Source of the DNA: JBCDAP01 sp038747915
GTDB taxonomy: Bacteria > Planctomycetota > Phycisphaerae > Phycisphaerales > UBA1924
Assembly: GCA_038747915.1 (NCBI GenBank)
Contig: JBCDJJ010000036.1
Coordinates: 1 to 35,488, forward strand
Reading direction: 5' to 3'
Length of the DNA: 35,488 bases
The translations under genes were made by a program, and so were the position numbers. This document shows, one piece after another, positions 7,510-14,381 of this stretch. The notes beneath the pieces were generated by a model that ran no database searches, was not told the origin of the DNA, and was given only the letters and a program-made list of their open reading frames with translations. Position 1 is the stretch's first letter. Each line of letters starts with the position of its first letter.

Positions 7510-9321
7510 ATGTTGATGAAGAGGTCGTGTTCGCGAGCGCCGGTTCGCATGATCCTGTGGGGTGTGCTTAGTGTGTCAGTGATGGCGACTCAGCCCTCCG
7601 CTGATCCAGTGCCCGGTGCCACAATCGCGATCGACGGTGGGACGGATGCGTTCATCCACCGCGGTCCTGCGGTCGGCCCCGAGTCGCTCTCCCGCACGAA
7701 CGAAGAGGTGAACGGTGAGCGCATGGCGATCGTATCGCTCAACGTGACCGAGGTGACAGATCAGTTCTGGGATGCGCAGCTGGCGGCGTACACGACCAAG
7801 GCGGTGAGGACGGGCGACGTGCTTCTGGCGTCGTTCTGGGCGAGGTGTGGCTCGTCGATGACCGGGAACGCCCGCTTTCAGTTCGATTTCGAGCGGACGA
7901 GCCCGCCGAACGAGAAGTGTGTCTCGCTTGGGTTTGCGGTGGGCAGGCAGTGGCGGCGGTTCGAGATCCCGTTCGAGGTCACCATGGACACCGGCGCCGG
8001 CGACTCGCGAGTCGCCATCCAGCTCGGCCAGACCCGGCAGTCGCTCGACATGGCGGGGTTCTCGCTTAGGAACTTCGGGCCCGACATCGACATCGAGACG
8101 CTTCCCAAGACGGAACTCACCTACGACGGGCGCGCATCCGATGCGGCGTGGCGAGCGGAGGCGGATCGGCGCATCCGCGAGCACCGCATGGCGGATCTGA
8201 CGGTGAGCGTGCGCGATGAGGCGGGCCATCCTGTGGAAGGGGCCGTGGTGCGTGTCCACCAGACACGGCACGGGTTCCCGTTTGGAACCGCTGTTGCTGC
8301 TGGGATCCTTACGCAGCCGGGGCCTGACGGAGCACGGTACCGCCGGGTGGTGGAGGAACTCTTCAACGAGGTGACTTTCGAGAACGAGCTGAAGTGGGTC
8401 AATCATGGCTTCGGAACGGGCACACAGGTCGAAGACTCCATCGCGTGGCTGGACGAGCGGGACATCCCGATCCGTGGGCACGTGCTTGTCTGGCCCGGAT
8501 GGCAGTGGCTCCCCAAGCCCGTGAAGGCGCTCGAGGATCGCCCTGTAGAACTCCGTCAGATCGTTGAAGACCGCGTGCGCTCGGCAGCGGGCCGGTACGC
8601 GGGACATCTGGTCGATTGGGACGTGCTGAACGAGCCGTTCACGAATACCGACCTGATGCGGATCCTCGGCGACGACGTGATGGTCGACTGGTTCCGCCTC
8701 GCGCGCGAAGCGGATCCTGATGCGACCCTTTACATCAACGACTTCGGCATCCTCACAACCGGCGCCCGGGGCAACCCGCAGGTCGAGCATTACGAGCGCA
8801 CGATCCGGTACTTGCTTGACAACGGCGCGCCCATCGACGGGGTCGGGATGCAGGGCCACTTCGGCGGCGTGCTGACCGCGCCGGATGATGTGCTCGCGAT
8901 CATCGATCGCTTCGCGGCTCTCGGGCTTGATATCAAGATCACCGAACTCGACATCAACCTCCCCAGCTCACCCGTGCAGGCCGAGTACATGCGCGATGTG
9001 CTGACCGCGCTATTCAGTCATCCGGCGGTCGACGGCATCATCGTGTGGGGTTTCTGGTCGGAGCGGCACTGGCTGCCCGATGCGGCGTTTTTCGATGCGG
9101 AGTGGAACATGCGGCCGGTCGGCCTCGCGTGGTACGAGCAGGTGCATCGAGCGTGGTGGACGAACGCCGAGGTGGTCACGGGTTCGGACGGCGCGGTCAC
9201 CGTTCGCGCGTTCCACGGCGACCACACCGTCACGGTTGACGGCTCACCCGCGAAGGATGTCATGCTTGATGCCGATGGCCTCACGGTGGTGATCACCGCC
9301 GCCGGTGACCAGGGCGGTTGA
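7510..9321 (+). CDS. Exported GH10 endo-beta-1,4-xylanase (copy 1, no dockerin tail)
   Basis: A 603-residue enzyme. ATG 7510 is preferred: GGGAG at 7496-7500 precedes it by 9 bases and it yields a signal peptide (basic KRSCSRAPVR, then MILWGVLSVSVMA). The frame is open back to GTG 7441, which touches the symporter stop, so a longer form is possible. Residues about 35-190 look like a CBM4/9-type beta-sandwich. The GH10 barrel follows: GFPFGTAV, FENELKW with the -2-subsite Glu291 and Asn292, catalytic acid/base Glu375 in DVLNEPF, QGHFG and nucleophile Glu479 in ITELDI. It should cut xylan outside the cytoplasm. A short beta-domain ends the protein; there is no dockerin-like tail, unlike its paralogue at 17033. 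It is the last gene of the LacI operon. Confidence 0.92.
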   Translation: MLMKRSCSRAPVRMILWGVLSVSVMATQPSADPVPGATIAIDGGTDAFIHRGPAVGPESLSRTNEEVNGERMAIVSLNVTEVTDQFWDAQLAAYTTKAVRTGDVLLASFWARCGSSMTGNARFQFDFERTSPPNEKCVSLGFAVGRQWRRFEIPFEVTMDTGAGDSRVAIQLGQTRQSLDMAGFSLRNFGPDIDIETLPKTELTYDGRASDAAWRAEADRRIREHRMADLTVSVRDEAGHPVEGAVVRVHQTRHGFPFGTAVAAGILTQPGPDGARYRRVVEELFNEVTFENELKWVNHGFGTGTQVEDSIAWLDERDIPIRGHVLVWPGWQWLPKPVKALEDRPVELRQIVEDRVRSAAGRYAGHLVDWDVLNEPFTNTDLMRILGDDVMVDWFRLAREADPDATLYINDFGILTTGARGNPQVEHYERTIRYLLDNGAPIDGVGMQGHFGGVLTAPDDVLAIIDRFAALGLDIKITELDINLPSSPVQAEYMRDVLTALFSHPAVDGIIVWGFWSERHWLPDAAFFDAEWNMRPVGLAWYEQVHRAWWTNAEVVTGSDGAVTVRAFHGDHTVTVDGSPAKDVMLDADGLTVVITAAGDQGG

Positions 9322-9386
9322 ACTGTGTGCTCGCTCGGCGCGTGTGTTGCCTCAAGTAGAGCACCTGACGCAATCGTGTTCCCAGA

Positions 9387-9475
9387 CGCGGTGGTGGGAG
9401 CGTCCCGCTCCCACGGCCGGATGATGGACACCTGCGGGTGAATGTTCGCGGGAGCGAGACGCTCACACCACCGGG
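9387..9475. repeat. REP-like inverted-repeat pair, copy 1
   Basis: The left arm (9387-9414) contains its own hairpin, GTGGGAGCG-TCC-CGCTCCCAC (9394-9414, 9-bp stem). The right arm (9448-9475) is the reverse complement of the left arm at 24 of 28 positions. The 33 bases between the arms are unlike those of the second copy. The left arm recurs at 35411-35438 with 27 of 28 identical bases. This is the layout of a paired REP element. Confidence 0.8.
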
Positions 9476-9603
9476 CCACGGAGCTTAGTGATGCAAGATG
9501 CTCTAGAGCAGACCAAGTCACTCGTTTCGCCGGTCAGTGGTGTGATCAGTCCACTCCGAGCCCGGCGGCTTGTCTGCTGCCGGTATTCAAGGGCTTCGGC
9601 ATT

Positions 9604-9633
9604 GCCACTGGTGCACAACAAGCCCGCAGTGGC
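9604..9633. repeat. Stem-loop in intergenic DNA
   Basis: GCCACTG (9604-9610) and CAGTGGC (9627-9633) form a perfect 7-bp stem around a 16-base loop. It sits in DNA with no gene. Role unknown. Confidence 0.4.
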
Positions 9634-9719
9634 ACCCGTAATGAATTGAGTTGGAACGCTGTGGTGGCAGTCGCGCTGACCACGCTGGAGCGCCGGCATG
9701 TCGGGGGCACCATGCACCG

Positions 9720-9747
9720 AAAAGCGGCCCACCTGTGGGTGAGCCGC
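9720..9747 (-). terminator. Intrinsic terminator of the triple-domain protein gene
   Basis: Read on the minus strand, GCGGCTCACC-CACA-GGTGGGCCGC forms a 10-bp stem with one U-G wobble and a 4-base loop, followed directly by TTTT. It lies about 40 bases after the stop codon of the minus-strand gene ending at 9787. Confidence 0.85.
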
Positions 9748-9786
9748 CTGTCGACTATCGTGGGTTTGGAGGGTGTGGCTCGAGAC

Positions 9787-12700
9787 TCACTCGCCGCAGT
9801 TCGGATCGATCGCTGCGGTGTTGTTGAGGTAGACACCGATTGCGAAGGCGTCGTTGCTGGTGTCGGCGATGAAGAGGGCGACATCGTCGCCGTCGTTGTC
9901 CCCGTCGCCATCGAGGTCGAACACGTTGCAGGGTGGGCTGGCGGTGTTGCTCACGGTCAGGCTGAGCCCGGGCGAGACGCGGCTGAGCGCATCCTGGCTG
10001 GTCTCACCGGGTCGCACGTAGCTGACTCGGAGTTCATCGATCGCCTGGGCCTCGTTCTGCGCGATGCTCACGGTGTTGATGAGCTGGTTACGGATCTCGA
10101 CCTCGCCGTACGGGAAGTCCATGTTGGGGGGAGTGAAGAAGTCTTCGCCCTGAACGTGCTCGACCCCGGGGAAGGTGTCGAGGTTGGTGCCGGCATCACC
10201 GATGCTGAACTCGGGCACTAGTCGCCAGAGTGTGAGCACATCGGCGGTCCCGGCGTCGGGGATCATGTCGCTGTTGCCGTCGACGGGTACACCATCGCCA
10301 TCGCCGCTCCACTGGACCCGCATGACGACCATGATGCGGTCGCCCGGGAACCAGTTGGTGTCCTGGGGGATGTCGGCGGCGCCGTTCGGGCACGGGTTCT
10401 CGCCGCTGAGGAAGCAGGCGATGGTTTCCGACCAGCCGTCGAGGTAGACCCACGGGCGGATGATGGTGTCCGAGCCTGCGCTGTTCCCGGTGAAGCGGAT
10501 GCCGAAACCGGAGGACTCGCCGAAGACGCCCGGTGTGCCCTCCGGGAACTCGCCGAAGCCTTCCGGCCCGTACTGGATGTTGGAGAAGACGACCGCGGAC
10601 GGTGCCGCGAGAATCGGCACGATGCCCGCTGACCGATCGTTTAGGTCGAAGATGGCGCTGATCCACGTCTCGCCGCCCTCCTGGAAGAGCACCGCGGCCA
10701 GATCGGGGTCGATCTCTCGGGAGATGCTGCTCGCCCCGGAGTCGGGGACGCGCTGTGCGGAGTTACCGTTGATGACGAGCTCGGGCGAGCCGAAGAGGTC
10801 GATGTCGCCGAAGGACTGCGGTGCCGGCAGCACCTCGTGCTGGCCGGGTGTGCCACCCTGCGAGGTGGCCTGGCTCTGCCATCGCGAGGCGGTGGAGGCG
10901 TCCGTACCGGTCTCGCCCCAGCCCTTGCCGGAGCCCTGCTGATCGATGAGCTCTCCACCGGGCATGTCGAACGGCTCGTAGAGATCGGCGTCGTCGTCAA
11001 CAAAGCTCAGCACCGGGAGTGGTGCCAGGTCGAGATTCATGCCCGGCGCGACCGCATCGAGCGCCGCCTCGACGCCGGCGCGGCCGGTGGCGGGGGCGAC
11101 GGGAACGAAGCGAACCTCGTCCCAGATGGGGTTGCCGCTCTCGACCTGGGCCACGAGGGAGATGGTGGCCTCGTCGATGAAGAGACCGTTGATCGCGGAC
11201 TCTCTGCCCTCGGTCGCGATCTCGGAGAGGAACCTGCCGTTGTCGGTGTCGTTGACCTTCCAGATCGTGACGGAGTCGTTGGAGCCGTTCTCGAACTGGT
11301 AGCGCATCACGATGAGCATGCGCTCGCCTTGCGCGACAGGGATGTCGGGCCCGCCGGTTGTGAACCCGGCTTGGCCCGAGCCGTTGTTGCCGCGCCATGC
11401 CTGTGCCTTGAGCACCATAGTGCCGCCGCCGGCCTGGATGCGGAATCCGATCGTCTTATCGTCCTCGGTGGTGACAATGGGAGCCTGCGTCTCGGCATCG
11501 AATGGCTGGGCTGCGAGGCCGAAGTAGTAGTTGGAGTTGAAGGTGGTCTGGGCTTGAATGAGCAGACTGCCCCAGACCTCGCCGCCTTGCTGCAGGCCGC
11601 TCTGAAGCGATGCAGCGAGGAACGGGCGGGACGCTGCGGACTGTCCCATCGCGTTGGGCTGGCGCAGCACCGAGAAGCCCTGTGTGAAGCCGCCGGTGGT
11701 GTAGCCGTCGAAGGGGATGTTGTCCTGATCGATGCCGTCTTGGTCGGGACCGAAGGACTGGTTGATGAAGCGTGAGACAAGATTGTTGTTCGCGCTGAGT
11801 GCGGCGCTGCTTCGGGTAACGGTCCAGTCGTCCGCCCAGCCGTTGCCGGTCGAGCCGCCGGGGCCGATGACGGTGTTAAACGACAGCTCGAACGGCTCGT
11901 AGACGCCGCTATCGGCGGCGAAGGAGAGCTGCATACCGGGTGCAACCGCATCGAGACTGGACTGCGGGTCACCACCCGGCGCGAGGGCTGCGATGCGGAT
12001 CTCGTCCTGGCGAAAGTTGAGTTGGTCGTAGATTGAGAGCTGGGTGAGGGTCGAGGGATCGAGGAACGCAAAGTGCGAGGACGAGGGCAGGCTGTCGAGC
12101 GAGGCGCCCGTGTCGGTTTCGGTGACCTTGTAGACCGTCACAATGTCTTCCAATCCTGCGACGAACTGATATCGGACGATGACGAGCATCTCCTCGTCGA
12201 ACTCGACCGCGATGGCGGTGTCGCCACCTGCGAGGAAGCCGTTGGCCGAGCCCGTGCTGCCCCACCACGACTGGCTGACGAGTTCCATCACGCTGGTTTC
12301 GGGACCACCGCCGCCCGGATCGCGGAAGCGGAAGCCGTGGAGGCGATCGTTGTTGGCGGTCTGGGGCGGGGCGCTGCCGCGGTCGGGGTCGAAGGCGGTG
12401 TTGCCGAGGCCGGCGCCGTACTGGGCGTTAAAGCTCGGGGCCTGGATCAGCATGCTGAACCAGATCTCCCCGCCCTGAATCAGCCCAGCGTCGAGAACGC
12501 CCGCGTTGAAAGGGCGGGCGATGGTGGAGACCCCGGCGCCGGCCGTCCGCTGCGCCGAGAAGCCGGCGGTGTTCCCGCCGGTGGTGTAGCCGGCGAAATC
12601 GAGGTTGTCGTCGTCGTTCATGCCGTCCTGGTCGGGCCCCCAGGATCCGGCCGGCCCGCGCGCGCGGGGGCCGACGATGCCAGGGGTGGTCGTGTCGAGG

Positions 12701-12885
12701 GCTGCGGTCCAGTCGGCGCCCCAGCCGAAACCGGAGGAGCCGCCGGGGCCGACAGGGGTGTTGAACACGATGTTGAACGGCTCGTACACATCGGCCTGGG
12801 CAGCGGCGAGGCTCTGCAGCATGGCCACGCTGCCGAGACACGCGATCGCGGCGCGGAGCGGTGACACAGTCTTGATGCGAATCAC
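9787..12885 (-). CDS. Exported protein with three tandem homologous domains and a dockerin-like tail
   Basis: A 1032-residue protein. GTG 12885 is chosen because GGGAG (12892-12896 on this strand) lies 6 bases upstream and the protein then begins with a signal peptide (IRIKTVSPLR, hydrophobic core, SLAAAQA). The 59 codons of open frame before it look non-coding. Three domains of about 295-350 residues each open with VYEPF or LYEPF, continue with GxGWxxxW-like blocks and end with a conserved SLDAVAPGM-type segment. They look like concanavalin/LamG-type beta-sandwiches, but no family is certain. A dockerin-like tail follows (9930-9790; DLDGDGDNDGDDVALF, ending NCGE). A surface glycan-binding role is plausible from its place between xylanase genes, but not shown. 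Palindromes upstream suggest local regulation. Confidence 0.8.
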   Translation of the reverse strand: MIRIKTVSPLRAAIACLGSVAMLQSLAAAQADVYEPFNIVFNTPVGPGGSSGFGWGADWTAALDTTTPGIVGPRARGPAGSWGPDQDGMNDDDNLDFAGYTTGGNTAGFSAQRTAGAGVSTIARPFNAGVLDAGLIQGGEIWFSMLIQAPSFNAQYGAGLGNTAFDPDRGSAPPQTANNDRLHGFRFRDPGGGGPETSVMELVSQSWWGSTGSANGFLAGGDTAIAVEFDEEMLVIVRYQFVAGLEDIVTVYKVTETDTGASLDSLPSSSHFAFLDPSTLTQLSIYDQLNFRQDEIRIAALAPGGDPQSSLDAVAPGMQLSFAADSGVYEPFELSFNTVIGPGGSTGNGWADDWTVTRSSAALSANNNLVSRFINQSFGPDQDGIDQDNIPFDGYTTGGFTQGFSVLRQPNAMGQSAASRPFLAASLQSGLQQGGEVWGSLLIQAQTTFNSNYYFGLAAQPFDAETQAPIVTTEDDKTIGFRIQAGGGTMVLKAQAWRGNNGSGQAGFTTGGPDIPVAQGERMLIVMRYQFENGSNDSVTIWKVNDTDNGRFLSEIATEGRESAINGLFIDEATISLVAQVESGNPIWDEVRFVPVAPATGRAGVEAALDAVAPGMNLDLAPLPVLSFVDDDADLYEPFDMPGGELIDQQGSGKGWGETGTDASTASRWQSQATSQGGTPGQHEVLPAPQSFGDIDLFGSPELVINGNSAQRVPDSGASSISREIDPDLAAVLFQEGGETWISAIFDLNDRSAGIVPILAAPSAVVFSNIQYGPEGFGEFPEGTPGVFGESSGFGIRFTGNSAGSDTIIRPWVYLDGWSETIACFLSGENPCPNGAADIPQDTNWFPGDRIMVVMRVQWSGDGDGVPVDGNSDMIPDAGTADVLTLWRLVPEFSIGDAGTNLDTFPGVEHVQGEDFFTPPNMDFPYGEVEIRNQLINTVSIAQNEAQAIDELRVSYVRPGETSQDALSRVSPGLSLTVSNTASPPCNVFDLDGDGDNDGDDVALFIADTSNDAFAIGVYLNNTAAIDPNCGE
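9931..12792 (-). repeat. Three in-frame tandem domain repeats within the 1032-residue protein
   Basis: Repeat 1 spans about 12792-11908, repeat 2 about 11907-10987, and repeat 3 about 10986-9931 including a linker. Each begins with (D/G)(V/L)YEPF, includes QGGE(I/V/T)W and (R/V)YQF or RVQW blocks, and ends with a DAVAPGM/SRVSPGL segment. Repeats 1 and 2 resemble each other most, and repeat 3 is diverged and longer. This indicates intragenic duplication. Confidence 0.75.
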
Positions 12886-12949
12886 GGTGTGCTCCCTTTC
12901 TCTGCCCCGGTCGACCCCAGCACCGACGCCTGGGTCGCGGCGAGCAAAG

Positions 12950-12964
12950 ATGTTTACTAAACAT
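12950..12964. promoter_or_regulatory. Perfect 15-bp palindrome, operator candidate
   Basis: ATGTTTACTAAACAT is a perfect odd-centred palindrome 65 bases upstream of the GTG start of the triple-domain protein gene, in its likely promoter. The form fits a dimeric regulator such as a LacI-family protein. Which regulator binds is unknown. Confidence 0.6.
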
Positions 12965-12975
12965 ATTTCGTCGAG

Positions 12976-12989
12976 AAACCGGACGGTTT
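12976..12989. promoter_or_regulatory. Perfect inverted repeat AAACCG-GA-CGGTTT, operator candidate
   Basis: A 6-bp perfect inverted repeat with a 2-base centre, 11 bases from the first palindrome. AAACCG/CGGTTT half-sites resemble LacI-family operators (AAACCGGTTT type). Confidence 0.5.
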
Positions 12990-13048
12990 GAAATCGATTC
13001 TGAAGATTAACACGCTTTTCCGGCGCGTGCGAAGCGGATTCGGGAGAA

Positions 13049-13093
13049 ACCGCGTGATTCATCGGGTGCGCGGTCTACAGGAAATCACGCGGT
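13049..13093. repeat. 11-bp perfect inverted repeat with 23-base loop
   Basis: ACCGCGTGATT (13049-13059) and AATCACGCGGT (13083-13093) are exact reverse complements. The element lies in the divergent intergenic region, without a T-tract, so it is not an obvious terminator. It could be a transcript leader structure or a bipartite protein-binding site. Confidence 0.5.
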
Positions 13094-13217
13094 CGTCGAT
13101 CGTTGATTATCCGGAATAAGTGGCTTTGTGAGCGAAGAAGTGGTCTCTGGCTTTGCGTCGTCTCGACAGGCTCGTGTTGGTACGGTGCGGGGGTGCGTGA
13201 GAAGATTGAGATTCTGA

Positions 13218-13246
13218 TTGATTTCAATATCGATTTTGATTACTCT
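13218..13246 (+). promoter_or_regulatory. Weak promoter candidate for the prepilin/sulfatase/GH10 run
   Basis: TTGATT (13218-13223) and TACTCT (13241-13246) are 17 bases apart in the most AT-rich part of the divergent region, about 100 bases before ATG 13348. The -10 match is poor (3 of 6). Confidence 0.25.
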
Positions 13247-13347
13247 ACGTAAAACGGTCACCTGCTCCCGAGCAGCGTGCCGATACGATGACGCAGCGGG
13301 TGGTACCCGGGGCCTCAAGGGGTCTTGGGTCACACAAGGGGCAGGCC

Positions 13348-14283
13348 ATGGATCGCTCACTGAGACGCACCGGAACCGCGGGCACAGGATTCACGCTGAT
13401 CGAGCTCCTTGTGGTGGTGGCGATCATCGCCCTGCTGATCGGGCTGCTCCTGCCTGCACTCGGATCGGCCCGGCGATCGGCCCAGGAGCTTCAATGCAAG
13501 TCGAACCTACGCCAGATCGGGATTGCCAATGCGGTGTACGCGTTGGACAACGACGACTTCCGAGTCCCCAACTTCACGCTTACGCCTGAAGCACTCGACG
13601 ACTTCCGGCGCACCGAGGTGTTCCCAGCGTCGGCCGCGGCCAACTCTCGTTGGTACTGGATGGATAATCCGGAGTTCCTCGCGGCGATGTCTGCCACGGA
13701 GACCCACGAGACCGTGTGGAGTTCTGATTCCGACGTCTTTGTGGCGTACGGATGGCCGGAGAAGTACGCGTGCCCGCTCGCCACCGGTGCCGTGGAATCG
13801 GATGCAGCCCGAGAAGCTGGCAAGGCAGAGATCTACAACTCGTACGGTCAGAACGCACAAGGCTTCCGGTTCCGCGATGAAGAGCGCCCCTCGGCGACGG
13901 TGCGCACGACGAGCATCCGGAATCCCTCGCAGATCATCAACTTCATCGACAACATCGGCCGGCGGTCCGGCATGAGCTACCCGCCCGGTACCTCCACCAG
14001 CAACGCCCCGTTTACTGGTGATCCGATCTCGGATCCCCAGCTCTACGACACCTTCGATGAGCGACGGTCGAAGTCGGTCGCGATGGTCGAGGCGGAAACG
14101 CCGCCGCGCGTCGCCTACCGGCATACGAACGAGTCGGCCAACGCCCTTGTCCACGACGGCAGTGTGAACTCGAGCGACAGCTCGGAGCTCTGGGCAGCGA
14201 CCGCTGGCCGCGATGTGGACCTCACCGTCGCGGAAGCCATTTACGAGCGGTATTGGAAGCTCTTCAACGAGGAGCAGGACTGA
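13348..14283 (+). CDS. Prepilin-type N-terminal methylation domain protein (second copy)
   Basis: A 311-residue protein. ATG 13348 is preferred over the in-frame ATG 13288: it has AAGGGGCAGG just upstream, and it leaves a 13-residue basic leader before the prepilin motif GFTLIELLVVVAIIALLIG. The helix is followed by LPALGSARRSAQELQCKSN and LRQIGIANAVYALDNDDF, as in the planctomycete pseudopilin-like family. RHTNESANALVHDGSVN near the C-terminus carries the H-X10-DG motif. It is probably an inner-membrane pseudopilin processed by a prepilin peptidase. It precedes the sulfatase-GH10 pair by about 100 bases and is likely in the same transcript. A role linked to polysaccharide handling is only suggested by position. 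Confidence 0.85.
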   Translation: MDRSLRRTGTAGTGFTLIELLVVVAIIALLIGLLLPALGSARRSAQELQCKSNLRQIGIANAVYALDNDDFRVPNFTLTPEALDDFRRTEVFPASAAANSRWYWMDNPEFLAAMSATETHETVWSSDSDVFVAYGWPEKYACPLATGAVESDAAREAGKAEIYNSYGQNAQGFRFRDEERPSATVRTTSIRNPSQIINFIDNIGRRSGMSYPPGTSTSNAPFTGDPISDPQLYDTFDERRSKSVAMVEAETPPRVAYRHTNESANALVHDGSVNSSDSSELWAATAGRDVDLTVAEAIYERYWKLFNEEQD

Positions 14284-14381
14284 TCGGCTGTGACGCCGTC
14301 GTTTCCGGGGCGCTTCCGCCCGTTTCGTTTCGCCCTGGAGTTCACCGACGACCCGCCCCGACAAGCCTGGTTTCTGCGCTC

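Larger units (their letters stand above)
9322..9786. other. Gene-free 465-base region between convergent GH10 and the triple-domain protein gene
   Basis: No convincing gene. From left to right it holds a REP-like inverted-repeat pair (9387-9475), an unexplained stretch with a 7-bp stem (9604-9633), and an intrinsic terminator for the minus-strand gene (9720-9747). The short open frames here have no recognisable motif or ribosome binding site. Confidence 0.6.
12886..13347. other. Divergent control region between the triple-domain protein gene and a prepilin-like gene
   Basis: A 462-base region without a convincing gene, containing two strong palindromes (12950-12964, 12976-12989), an 11-bp inverted repeat with a 23-base loop (13049-13093) and an AT-rich stretch (13200-13255). 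This is more symmetry than any other intergenic region here, as expected of a regulated divergent promoter. Confidence 0.6.

Noticed and set aside
10837..11775. 312-codon open frame on the plus strand inside the triple-domain protein gene
   Set aside because: Shadow of the minus-strand gene, whose repeated domains and signal peptide are clearly real.
12886..13062. N-terminal extension of the triple-domain protein gene up to 13062
   Set aside because: A strong ribosome binding site and signal peptide start at 12885; the extension would cover the palindromes and looks non-coding.
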